A stretch of 64,000 nucleotides of DNA from Aspidiotus rigidus (Eukaryota > Arthropoda > Insecta > Hemiptera > Diaspididae), in NCBI GenBank assembly GCA_035079385.1, contig JAVHKY010000001.1:1211001-1275000 (forward strand), given 5' to 3'. Within the stretch, counting starts at the first letter, position 1; each line of letters starts with the position of its first letter. The notes beneath the pieces are model-generated. The model was not told the origin of the DNA. It made no database searches and saw only the letters and a list, made by a program, of their open reading frames with translations. Positions 48,550-61,200 of the stretch are shown here, in pieces. The position numbers were made by a program, and so were the translations under genes.

Positions 48550-51402
48550 GGGTAATTCTACGTAAAGTGTGACATTTCATGTAACGGCAATTTTTCGAGT
48601 AAACAACAGGATTATCCACTACTTCTTATACATGGTTAGATAGAGAATGAAGAGTTCTATCGAGTACAACACAGCACGGTGACTTTCAACTCAAGGGATA
48701 GTCCTCAGATTTGAGTAAGTGCTCAAAAATTCCATGGTCATGGATGTAACCGCCTTAGATCTTGAGAATATATATATCATAGAGTCAGTACTAATGAATG
48801 GAATCTTATTTGAGCACTGTTCCTGCAAAGAGGACCAATGTCAAACTCAATTTATAAAAGTGAAAAAAAATTTTGAACCCCAAATATATCTCGGAGAGGG
48901 GAGCAAATGTGTGTAATGAGATTCTTCGATTGTTTGTTCCATCGTCGTGGGTAGCATTCATAATCCCTATTTAGGATGCACAGTAATATTTTTAGATCCA
49001 AAGATGGATAATTTGGTTCATATTAAGTGCATAATATATACAAGTCTACAATGAAGAAAAAAAATCTAGTTTTGGTGTTAAAATCAATTTTGGGAGAAAA
49101 AATTACATTCGACACTTTATCTGTTCCATCGTCATGGTAATGATCTATAATAGTAAAAATACAACCTTCGTCCCTTACGTTTCCTCGCCCGGAAGAGTCC
49201 GAAAAGCGCGAAAATTAGCTAAAACGATGCGATTTGTACTTTGTATATGTATTATGCATTTTTTATACAATTTATGAAACATTAAAAAAAGCTAAAAACC
49301 GTTGTGATAGAAACTAATAAAACGAGGTGCCATATCTTAGCTACCACAGAATTTCAGTTTGATGAATTATTGATGATAATTGTTTTGTAGTTGCAGGAAC
49401 ACTATTGTTTCATTTTTAATCATTTCTTATAATCCATTTTGTACAAAACAGATGTTAATAAGCGTAACATGAAATCGGTAAACGATCAGTGGACAAACAC
49501 GATTTTACATAAATGGAAAGAAATACCATCGTCGCTGTAAAGAATATCATGTTGAAAAAAATAATTAAAAGTAGCTTGCACAAATAGGAAAGAGAATAAC
49601 GAAGATGATACCTATACAAAAAATATTGTATTCAAGGAAATTTTGGATTACCTAGGTAAAAAGTTTCATGGAAAGTACCGTTGATTACACAATGACGAGA
49701 AAAAGAATAATACCAAAGTACCTACACACAAAAATGTAGTCTTCAAGGAAATATTGACTTAAATTTGTTCGCAAAATTCTAGGTACCTACCACTAAATAT
49801 AATTCATCATTAATAAGAAAAATAAGAACTGGAGACAAGACGGATCAAACGTTTGATAAATAATTCTTCGTATTACCCACATAAGTAACATAAACAATAA
49901 TTATTCTATCATAGAAAATGAATTAAATACATACCTATTAATTCTCTGATTAATATTATTAATAATAAATTAAGGACAACATTTACTTCATTATTTATGT
50001 TGACTATAGATTATAAATTGGATGGACTTGACATCATCCCGATTTAACAGAAGAATACTTATAGATGGTGAATTACAAAAATTGAGACTCAACGTCAAGA
50101 ATAACAGTTATAGTTGGAGGTGAGTGGACTCGAAAGATTATATTGAGGACCTCGAGTAGAAAAAACAGGGCTTGCACAATAACAGTTATTTTTTGGTTAA
50201 CTGTTATAACCAAAATGAAAATATCAATTTTGACCGATTGACCGTTAACCGTTATAATTGACGATCGATCTTGACCGATTGACCGTTAACCGTTATTTTT
50301 TCGGTTATAGGCCTAACTGTTATTTGACCGAAAATTCTAGGTCTTCTAACAACGTTAACCGAAAATTTTAGGACTTTGACTGAAATATTTTTCAACATTT
50401 AACAGTTATTCGTCAAAATACAGCTTGACCGATAACCGATAACCGAAAAAATTGGGAGGATCATTTCGACCGATAACCGAAAAAATTTGTGAGGTCATTT
50501 GACCGATAACTGTTGACCGTTGAAAAAATTTCGGTCGCAAGCCCTGAGAAAAAGTGAAAGAGAAAAGGGAAAATGAATCAGCTCATCTTTAGAATCAAAA
50601 CATTTTTGTTCTATTCGTTCGTACATTACAGGAGGACGACACGTAGAATCAATTATTAGGATACGGATAATTAGATGAGGAGAGAAGACTGAAAAAGACG
50701 GAGAGTTTGCATAAAAATTTTGAATACAGGACCACGCAGAAAAGTAATCTACAGAATTTCTACTTCTTTTTTTTTCACAGTAGAAATATCTACATTATTT
50801 ACCGAAGTTGTCGAAAATTATTCCTATTTACATGTTTTCCATAAAAAATTTGTATCGCCAAAAATTCATTGACAATTCCTTACTTCTTTTGTTTTGTAAT
50901 AAGTGATAGGCAAGATGAGGAAATATTTGAAAATTAGATGACACAAGTATCAAAAAATAAAAAAATATACATTTTTTAATTCCAAAAAATGTCTGAAATA
51001 TAAAAATACGCGATGACAACAGAAAAATAGAAGCACTGCCAATTTTTGCTCTGTTACAAGGGTAACAATGGTGATGACGCTGCTCAACCTCTTTTACCCA
51101 GTGCAGGTACAGTTGCTCACTTATAATCAATATAAATGTAAAATTTTCCATCGTCATGGATGGTATTTTTTTTTCCATGGTCGTGCCCAATTTTGACACG
51201 ACTATGGAAAACCAATGTTAATTATATGTACTTTTCCATCGGCGTGGCTATTTTTTTTTGACTTTTCTTATGCATGTTTGGTCCTAGTAATGTCTTCTAC
51301 AAGCTTTTTCTAGTATTTTGGACCAAAAATTATTGAAAAAAAAAACACATACTTTTTTTAAAAAATGAGCGTCAAAATGTTACACTTTACGTAGAATTAC
51401 CC
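48550..51402. mobile_element. 2.85-kb element with 28-bp TIRs and AAAC duplication
   Basis: GGGTAATTCTACGTAAAGTG starts the left end and, read inward, the right end; 28 bases match with one difference. AAAC lies directly outside both ends (46-49 of the 48500 block and 51403-51406), a 4-bp target duplication. Inside, the word TTCCATCGTC(A/G)TGG recurs at 48937, 49134 and 51146, with variants at 51172 and 51234. The only frames are short (48719-48916 plus, 50828-51199 minus) and unrecognised. It is non-autonomous or dead, and its superfamily is uncertain. Confidence 0.8.
50166..50546. mobile_element. 381-bp hAT-like MITE full of GACCGTTAACCG words, nested
   Basis: CAGGGCTTGCA at the left pairs with CAGGGCTTGCG read inward at the right. 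The flanks AGAAAAAA and AGAAAAAG form an 8-bp duplication with one difference. The interior is built from TTGACCGATTGACCGTTAAC-type words: a 26-base stretch is duplicated near 50232 and 50271, followed by variants (GACCGATAACCGAAAAAAT). It lies inside the 48550-51402 element and is therefore younger than it. Confidence 0.8.
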
Positions 51403-51409
51403 AAACACG

Positions 51410-54400
51410 TAACAAGAAATTTTTTCTTTTTTTTTATCATTTAATTAATCTCGTTATCACGAGATCTCAGCAAATAACTATAAGATAATTGAATACTTAT
51501 AAGTACGATATATTTTCGGAATAAACAAATCAATAAATTATATAGACCTATGAGCTAAAATCTGGCCCTAATTATAGATACCATACGTATTCTTTTTAGG
51601 TATACAATAAAATCAAAAACTATTAACATTTCGATGATCATCGAAACATGGTTTCTAATTTGGTTTAATTATAAAATCGAATTGGTCTCTCCTTATACGT
51701 ATGATACTTACCAGTTACAGCTCTGAAGCATTGCATTATCTAATACAATAACGCAATTATGAAATAAATCGAATAAAAACAGTGTTTAAGTTACCGATAT
51801 TAGCTCAACCTTTATTATTACTAACAAGTAACCAACCATACCACCGAGCAAATAGCCGCTGCAGCTAAAATGCTCCTTAAAATAAGGAAGAAAAAAAAAG
51901 AAAAAAAAAAAAGATAATCGAGAAAAAGAAGTGGTGTAGAAGTTCACAATATTTGTTGGTAGAAGTTTTATTTTGACAAATTTCGAGACCGATATTTGTA
52001 ATTGTGATAGGATATACAGCTTTCCAAATACCTATTCGCCTGTACAGATAGTATGCGTAATATTTATTTTCGTTCGTTGATAACGAAGAAAAAAAAACAA
52101 AAACTGTATCATACCTACCCTAAGAAGGTGCGTGGTTTGATTTTTCTTCCGTTATTGCGATAGAAGTTCATTTAAAAATTTAGATAATTTTCCAAATCAA
52201 TCCATAAGGAATTCTAATCTAAATAGGACCCACTCTAAACTTTATCGTTAATCATGCAAATAACAATATTGTTAGTTTATATTTTTTTCTTCCTTATATA
52301 CTTTCTTCGTAATATCAATGCTCTGAAAGCTCGGTAAGTACGTAATTAAGTATCCTGCTATGAGAGACTTATTAGAAACATAATGATATTCTCGAATTAC
52401 TACTAAATTTCTTGGGTTCAGAAGCTCGATTTGCGTTGGTTCGAGTTCTCATTAAAATTTGTATGGTAGAAAAAAAAAAAAAAAAAACAACAAAAAAACA
52501 AAATGAGAAAGTTGACATTTTTTTTTCTTTATTATAGATACCTATAATCAAAAATTAGAATGAATGCAGTTAGTCTTCTGTTAAGATTGATTTTATGAAT
52601 CCAAATACAAAGCAAGTAGGTAATAAAATTGGATCCAAAAAAACTTATGAATTTTTGTTCTGGTTCTGTTAATGATTGTTAATGTCATGAATACTGTTCA
52701 TATTCAAGTTCAATTAATCTTTATACTCTTTATACAGATCAGTTTCGTTTTTGATGGATTAAAAAAAAAAAAAGCTGTTGAGAAGAGAGAATAAATATTA
52801 ACGACTATTCAAATTGCAAAGACACATACTTATAATCATTTCTCAAAAATTCAAATGTTGAAAAATGGGCAAGGATTTATTAGTTGATGACTATAGCAAA
52901 TTCATATCCTATCAACCGTACCAATTTTAGAATTAGAAAAAAAAAAAAAATTACCAAAAAATAAATTATTTTAATTTTGGCTGTTTCTTGGATAAGAGGG
53001 TAGTATAGAACGAAAATCAAGTTACGTCATATAATTGTCATCAATATCGAATATTATCTTCTTCCCCGAAGTGGAATCAATTTCTCTAAAAGGAATACAT
53101 CATCAGCATTAAAAATTTTTTCTAATCTATTTCGTTCTGAAAGTTTTTTCAGTCTTCGTAGATAAGTAACTGTTTAGGTATGAGATTTCACAACTTAAAA
53201 TATCAATTTAAATTTTTAGGTTTCCAATTGCGTAGCAGCTCGATAAAAATCTGCGAGTAACAAATCAATGCAGTCAACCTGAACACACAATTTACGGTTA
53301 TTCATTCTGCCAGAACATCAAAATTACAGTCACCGCGGGATTAAATACATACAATTGTATAGGTGGGTAGGTATATTACTGAGAATCCTTTTGACTGAAC
53401 AGTCGCGGTCGGAGCAGGAGAGGACTACAACTAACAAATTCTACCAATAGATTAATCATCAAGAATGGGACTATGTAAAGTTTTGATGAAGCCTCCACCC
53501 CGTAAGAACCTATTCAGTGGGACGTATTAATCAATCTCTTGGGTTGAATAATTTCCATTTATTCTAAGACAATGCGTTTGAAACAGAAATTTCAGCTGCT
53601 GATCCTTCTTTGTCAGAGAGGCCGCTATTAATCAAATAGTTGGAAAATGGTGATACGCCAACAGAACCCGTCTTCCAAGCTTTAAGATCGATGCAGTACC
53701 TGGTTGGGAATTCTCTTATGATTATTATTGTAGGGTACTTCTAAATTTTAAAAGGAACTAAATCTTTCATGTTCCAGATCTGAAAGGAACAAGAAGATGC
53801 TGATCTTTTGGTTTCCAGATTTTGACACAGGAAAAATTTGGATCTCTGGAGCTCTAGATCTCAGGACAAAAAAAAAAAAAAAAAGCTTCAGATAAGTTTT
53901 GGTTATTAAAAAAAAAAAAATAGAAGTTGAATTTCCAGTATCTTACAGTCGAGGGAAACAAAAGAAAACAAGAGACCGGGACACCGACGTGTACAGCGAC
54001 TCATTGTTTTTTTTTTCTTGCTGATGCATAAGGACTTCTGGCTTGCCAAGATAAGAACCTTAAGAAAGTAAGAAATTTATATTTTAACATAGTGAAACAA
54101 CTAAGCATTTTATTGATCTCGTCCATAAGAATAGAACATTTGTAAAAAAAAAGTTATAAATTATTATATTCTTTAAAGGTGAATTACTTCCTCTCTTCAC
54201 ACAAGGACTATGCAAAAATGTGCTCAAATCACTAATTCTTCACGCATCAAGAGACATTTGCTGAATAGATCAAGCATAAAATTGGCAGCGTTCTTCCCTA
54301 CGCCTATTTTCAGAATGAAAATTATGAATACAAATCTGGTCATCCTATGAACCCACTTGTACCTGTAATGATAACATTTGTAATAATAAAAATAGTTAAT

Positions 54401-54420
54401 AAATGGATTTTATAAGAAAA
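51410..54420. other. Very AT-rich, no gene recognised
   Basis: Contains many A or T runs (51890-51912, 52470-52490, 53868-53884). I see no recognisable coding sequence; it lies downstream of the FAR gene and could include its 3' UTR at the right side. Confidence 0.5.
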
Positions 54421-54868
54421 CTCAATAATGAAAGTTTGCAGCTTTGTAAGATGAAGTCACCCTCATGGGGTCAAATTTCTCCCAGTGGGTTTTCTGATTT
54501 TCCAAATAGCCTCCGTCCTCCTCGGAGCCGCAATTCATCATAAAGTCAAAATGTTTCCATTTTGATGTATGTGTACATTTCGATGGTCGGAATTTTTCGA
54601 AATCCCCCCCCCCCCCTTCCTCACAAATATAGCTCGAATGATGAAATTTTTCAAGTTTTCGAAGAGAGTCAAAAATTTCTTGTTTATTTTTCCGAATTCC
54701 ATCTCCCTTAAAATCACAAATATTTAGAAAAACGATAGCCATTTTTTCCAAATAACAGAATTTCCCCGTCAAAAATAGGGAACAGACTCGGGTACGCACG
54801 GAATTAGGAAAATTTGAAAATCTGAACTCCAAATTTTGAAGAAATTCTTTGGGATTTATCATTCTTAC

Positions 54869-54905
54869 ATGCAGAACTAACAGGATTTTGAAAATTTCAA
54901 AAAGC
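54869..54905 (-). CDS. Tentative last FAR exon (membrane anchor)
   Basis: The preceding FAR exon ends at phase 2 with TG. The acceptor TCTTCTGTGAG|GCTTT leaves a 92-base intron and restores the frame as Trp-LFEIFKILLVLHV, a hydrophobic stretch where FAR proteins usually have a C-terminal membrane helix. Either a donor CAT|GTAAGA at 54868 ends it, or the frame continues to 54422. The longer frame runs into 45-bp-unit debris, so its far end is unlikely to be genuine. If the 54997 donor is not used, the protein would instead end at TAA 54994-54996 after KMLIW. Confidence 0.35.
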
Positions 54906-54997
54906 CTCACAGAAGAGATATGACACAAAATTTTCTAAAAGTCAGACCATAAGGTAGAAGACTGAGAGACGAGGAAAAAAAACAAATATCCACTTAC

Positions 54998-55258
54998 CAA
55001 ATTAACATTTTTCTAGCTTTGGGGATGGTACAATCCGGTTCTCGAAAGATGTATTTACGTATACCAAGTACGTAATTTTCTAGATACGATGACCAGTCAA
55101 TTATACGAACGTCAAAACAAAACTTTTGTCTATCTTGAACGCTTAATAAATTATTTAATCTGACAAAATTTCCATTCTTGAAATGCCATTCGTTCGTCGT
55201 AAAATATTCGACTGCCTTCGACGCTTTCCTCAATTTCCTATGTATGGGCACTAGTTTT
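54998..55258 (-). CDS. FAR: FAR exon: start of C-terminal FAR domain
   Basis: Acceptor TTCTTCAG|AAAACTAG; donor TTTG|GTAAGT. The exon is 261 bases, enters and leaves at phase 2, and encodes the stretch from [11 protein letters not shown] to KARKMLI. It includes [12 protein letters not shown] and [16 protein letters not shown], which define the family's C-terminal domain. The intron to the next exon upstream is 74 bases. Confidence 0.92.
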
Positions 55259-58200
55259 CTGAAGAACCCAACGACAAAATATCAACATTTTTTCATTAAA
55301 AATAAACATATGAAAAGAAATAATTTACTCACATATTTCTTTTCATAAAAATACTTAACGCATCCAGGAAATAGGCTGGACATATATGTCGAAAGAAACA
55401 ACCCACATTGTAAAAAAATCGGTTGGAATAGGCGTGTGCCTTTGGGTACCAGAACACCTTTTCTGATGGATTTCTTCGAATATGAAACAGGCATTCTGAT
55501 ATAAAGTCGTCCCACTTGAGCGGATTTTGCGCCCCAATACAACAATTATAAATTACTGCTTCTTTCGTCCTGCAGAAAAAGAATAATCCATCTTGAAGTA
55601 TGGCCACCTATTAATTCGAGAAATAAAACTTTTTTCCAGACCAGACATACTTTCGGTGTGCGGTATCCCAAGCAGCACATATTAATAAATTGACGACAAT
55701 ATCAGCTGGAATCATATCGACGTAAGCCCACCTGTGACAGTAAAAACTATTGTAGACACCTTTACACGCTGCGCTAACTATTCCTGTTGGTCCATTCAAA
55801 CTTTCGATCCAGCCCGGAACTGGATCGCTCACCGTGGAGAGGACTATGAAAAAAAAAAAAAGAAAAAAAGAAAAGAAAATTGAACGTATCACGAGCCGAG
55901 TAATTGAATTAAAATGGATGAGCCACGGGTTCACTATATCTAGAATTGTTAACATGGAAACTCGCATCAACAACGAGAGTAAGTAGGTAATTTTTTCTTC
56001 CTCTTTTTGTTATACAAATTATAAATCGGTGCGTCGCATATTATGTGTACATATTAGCCATGCACCACATAACTGAGTGTACAGTTAATAACAGTTTTTT
56101 TTTTTTTTTTTTTCTGATGGGAGTCCAGAACGCACATTTTGGGGTATACTTAATAGGTCTTTTTACTCGAATGTAATTCAGTTCAGAAGTACTGGTACTT
56201 ACTAATTGAAGGTCTAACGATGGTGACTGGAAAGTATTTACTCGCTTCAGAAACAACATGTTCGGCCAAAGCTTTTGTAAACGTGTACGTATTTGGCCAG
56301 TTACCAATTATCCTGTGAATTACATTTTCTGATATTGTTTATGCGGTTCTATCGTAAGCGAGCTGAAAATAAAGTAGACTAAAATCGACAATTTTCTATA
56401 CTTACTGGGATGTGTGCTCAGCGATGAGTTCCTCATTCATCCAGTATGTGGCTTGCTTAATTCTTTCAGGATTCCACGTAAGCGGATATATTTTTTCGTC
56501 AATTTCTGCACGATTGCAATTACTATAAGCCGTTGAGACGTGAACTAAAACCTTGGAGTAAAATAACAAAGTGAATGATTAGCCTGATGAAGCCATGAGC
56601 GAAGCAATAAGGTAGATTTTCAGGAGAAACAGGATGTAGAGTAAGATTTTTTTTCTTTTGGAGTGGAAAGAGGCGGCTGAAAAGATAAAAAAAAAGTTTC
56701 CTCTCGATCAACTTTTTACTTTTTTTTTAGTTCTGGAAGGTGTTTCAACGCATAAACCCTCCCCCGGTTCCTCACACCTGAATTTTATACTTAGTTATGT
56801 AGAATTATAAACCAATTCGAAAAGAACATCCATTTCAGAGCAACGTTGTAAGTTGAACAGAAAAACTCGCAGCTTTCGGGGGAGGGTGTACTGACTCCGA
56901 CAATTGAAACGAATTGGAACCTATTTTATAGAGCAATTCAACTTTCCTCCATGCCATCTTGAAACTTCTTCTTTTTGTATTCAAATTACTGTAAGTCTTC
57001 ATATTATACATCTCAACAATTCACCAAGTTCTCGTTCTCAACATCTCTTCTTCTTCAAGTTCTATAATGATTAACTGATCGCCCTCCCTAAATATTCAAA
57101 ATCCTTCTCGCCAACCTAGACATCATCTCCCTGCATAGCTCGGAAGTCGTCCTCAATTTCTTTCCAAGTCCCTCTTTTCATATTATTCTTTCTACCTTCT
57201 TTTTCTACTTCTTCTTAGAACCCTCGGCTACCAATGGTTAACCTCCGAAAATTGTTTCAAGTCTCAAGATTGCTTCTCTGCCTCCTTAAGATGCAGAACT
57301 TTCCAAAGAAACGGTGAACTTTTACTAAAAAATATTCCCATAAAACAGGTTTCCCACTGATATGGAAAAATTCTTCCTAAACGACATGCGCCAGCGAGTA
57401 ATTAGAAGCAACTTCCCTTAAGTCTAATGATAATCATATGATCTTTTGCTATGTTCTTTTGGGTTCACTGAAATCTTCGGCAAAAAAATTCTTCCTCGAT
57501 CCTCCGTCTTGTGAGTGTTTTCCCCCGCCTAGAACCAGGTAGAATTGAATAAGGATTCCAATCTCGTTAGAGAATTCAAAACTATTTTCAGGTAGAATTC
57601 CAGACCGGCATGACTGACACGCTCTCTCTAATCTTAATCGTCGAAACTTCTTCAATCTAGATTCGATATTAACCTCTTTTTTACGGTAGGAGAATTTACA
57701 GAAATCTTGCCAAATAGGGCAAAGAAAAACTTAGGTAGAAGCTAACGGGTGTCCTCCAGAGCAGTGCTAAGGACTGGCACCAGTTCTAGAACCGATATTC
57801 TCAGTTTCAAGATTCGAAACCAAAACGAACCATTCCCTCTAATCTGCTGTAGGGAATAGAACACAAACAATTAGATGCCACCCCGCTGTCCTGAGTCCCC
57901 TAGAGCCTTAAGTTTTCCAAGTCCTAAAATCATGACGTGACAACTTGAACGCGCTGCAATTTCAAGGAAGCCGTCGTCTTTCCAAGTCCCCTCCTATCAT
58001 ATATAGCTCGGAGGTAGGAATTTTAACAGGGAACCTGTTTTATGGGGGGCTATTTGAGAAATCTGCCGTCCGCCGTGCGCCGTCCAGCGAAAAACTTAGA
58101 AAAATTTCGACCCTCGAGCCATATATGATAGGAGGGGGACTTAGAAAAAATTTCGACTCTCGAGCTATATATGATAGGAGGGGGACTTGGAAAAAATTTC

Positions 58201-61200
58201 GACTCTCGAGCTATAGATGATAGGAGGAGAACTTAGAAAAATTTCGACTCTCGAGCTATAGATGATAGGAGGGGGACTTAGAAAAATTTCGACTCTCGAG
58301 CTATAGATGATAGGAGGGGAACTTGGAAAAATTTCGACTCTCGAGCTATAGATGATTGGAGGGGGACTTAGAAAAATTTCGACTCTCGAGCTATATATGA
58401 TAGAAGGGGGACTTAGAAAATTTCGACTCTCGAGCTATATATGATAGAAGGGGGACTTAGAAAATTTCGACTCTCGAGCTATATATGATAGAAGGGGGAC
58501 TTAGAAAAAATTTCGACTCTCGAGCTATATATGATAGGAGGGGGACTTGGAAAAAATTTCGACTCTCGAGCTATAGATGATAGGAGGAGAACTTAGAAAA
58601 ATTTCGACTCTCGAGCTATAGACGATAGGAGGGGGACTTAGAAAAATTTCGACTCTCGAGCTATATATGATAGGAGGGGTACTTAGAAAAATTTCGACTC
58701 TCGAGCTATATATGATAGAAGGGGGACTTAGAAAAATTTCGACTCTCGAGCTATATATGATAGGAGGGGGAATTAGAAAAAATTTCGACTCTCGAGCTAT
58801 ATATGATAGGAGGGGGACTTGGAAAAAATTTCGACTCTCGAGCTATAGACGATAGGAGGGGGACTTAGAAAAATTTCGACTCTCGAGCTATAGATGATAG
58901 GAGGGGAACTTAGAAAAATTTCGACTCTCGAGCTATATATGATAGAAGGGGGACTTAGAAAAATTTCGACTCTCGAGCTATATATGATAGGAGGGGGACT
59001 TAGAAAAATTTCGACTCTCGAGCTATATATGATAGAAGGGGGACTTAGAAAAATTTCGACTCTCGAGCTATATATGATAGGAGGGGGACTTAGAAAAATT
59101 TCGACTCTCGAGCTATATATGATAGAAGGGGGACTTAGAAAAATTTCGACTCTCGAGCCATATATGATAGGAGGGGTACTTAGAAAAATTTCGACTCTCG
59201 AGCTATATATGATAGGAGGGGGACTTAGAAAAATTTCGACTCTCGAGCTATATATGATCTAGGCTTCCTTGAATTTTCAATACCAAATCTCATTCGAATC
59301 ATAAAACAGGTTCCCTGCGTTCCTCGTTTAACTTCGTTAAGGAAGCCGTCATTTTTCCTAGTCCCCTTCTTATCATATATGGCTAGAGGGTCGAAATTTT
59401 TCCTAGTCCAACTCCTATCATATATAGCTCGAGAGTCGCAATTTAAGTCCCTCTTCTATCATATATAGCTCGGAGGTAGGAATTTTTCCAAGTCCCCCTC
59501 CCCTCCCCTCTCCGTGACGTCATCAACCTCGCTCGCGCTCGTGGACGAAGAATTCCTGGAATAACCCCCAACAAAAGAGATAGCGGGTTCCCCACTAAAA
59601 AAAAAAAAAAAAAAAAACGCTTCCCTTGATTTGCATTGGAAACCGGAACCGAAAAGAAGCGCTTTCATTAATTTGTTCTGGAAATCAGGATCAAAGAAAA
59701 AACCCCTTCTCTCTATTTCTTACGGGAACCAAAACCAAAAAGAAACAGCAAAAAAATAATAAGGTTCTCGCTTTTCCGAGACAGTTTTTCATTCTCCATG
59801 GCTGAGAACCGAAACCGTATTCTCGGCTCCAAGAACCGGAACCAAAAACAAAAGGAACAGATTCCTAATTCAATTTTTTGTAGGAACCAGAACAAAAAAA
59901 ATTCACGGGTTCTTCAACGGAGTTAAAGGAGGGGTGGCAGGGAATCTGTTCTATGGGGCACGTGGGATCTAAAAAACGTAGATTGTGACGTCACCCAAGC
60001 TATATTCGATGGGAGGGAGACTTAGAAAAAAATCTGATGTATGCCATCATCAAATTGTGACGTCACAAGGCTGACCTATGACGTCATTAAAGAAGAGAGC
60101 GACTTGGAAAATTTTCGAATTCTGAGCTTCGCCAGCCGGTCGGACGGCGGACGTTTTTTCCGAAAAACCTCTCGATAAAACAGGTTCTCTGTTGAAATAA
60201 CCGTTTCCCTTCGGAGCTGAGAACCCCTACTAATTTTTGAGTTTTTTTTTTTTTTTTGGTCCCCGTTCCCAACATAAAATTCAGGTAGACGGTCCTTATT
60301 AGTTCTGGTTCTCCAAGCAAATCAAGGGAAGTGGTTCTCTTAACAGGGAACCTGTTTTTTATCGGCGAGTTTTTTGGAAAAAACGTCCGCTGACCGATAA
60401 GGCTCGGAGCTCGAAAATTTTCCAAGTCCCTCTCTTATCATACATAGCTTGGTGATCGGTTTGTATAGCTCGAAAGGTAGACCCTTCGAGTAACATACCA
60501 CAATTGACTTAGCTCCTTTAATGAGCCAGGTATGCAACGCTTCAAACACCATAAGACTCAGAACGTCCTTCTAAGGTATCCTAAAGCTTTCTGTTCTTTG
60601 AAAAATTTTCCCTGCCACCCCTCGTTCAACTCCAGAACCTCTTAGTTGTTTCCAAGTCCCATTTCTATCGTGTATAGCTTGAGAGACGTCACAGTTTGAT
60701 GACGTCATAGGTCAACCTTGTGACGTCACAATCTGATGACGTTATAGATCAGTTTTAGATGTAATTTTCAACGCAGAATTCGAAAATCGACATGCAAGGG
60801 CGCACCGAGACCATTTTTACAAGTAGAATTGAATTTCAAACCAAAATCATCAAATTTCTCCACGTTAAAAGGATTGTACGTTCGATCGGATACCAGATTT
60901 GAGTTCCCCGTGCGATTTTCTTCCCAAATGACCTATCTTTGAGACCACTCAAGAGAAAAACATTTTTTCCTCGAAAGACAAGCAAAAGTCTCCTGATACT
61001 TTTTTGGGGTGAAATTTATTAAAGTTGGGTTTGTAGTCATTTTAGATGTAATTTTTTTTCCGGTTCTTGCAAGAAATTGAAGGAAGTGTTTTTTTTTTCT
61101 TTGTCCTAGTTTTTGAAACCTCTGGTTCCAAAACAGGTTTCTGTTTCTCAGTCCTGCTTCCCTTCACTCGCTTCAAGAACTAGAACCGGAAACAACCGCA

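Noticed and set aside
50828..51199. 123-codon minus frame as the transposase of the 48550-51402 element
   Set aside because: It starts in the iterated CCATCGTCATGG words and shows no DDE/D motifs; too short for a transposase.
54422..54928. 168-codon minus frame as the last FAR exon in full
   Set aside because: Only the first about 12 residues after the acceptor resemble a membrane anchor. The rest runs through a decayed 45-bp unit and a C run and has no FAR-like sequence.
54961..54997. Strong acceptor CTCGTCTCTCAG at about 54962 for the next FAR exon
   Set aside because: It would leave an intron of only 36 bases, below the usual insect minimum, despite the good pyrimidine tract.
58667..59262. 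Long open frames repeating [15 protein letters not shown] across the 45-bp array
   Set aside because: The period is a multiple of three, so any open unit gives a long frame. The array is intronic, occurs in both orientations elsewhere, and other copies have indels in the A-run that break the frame.
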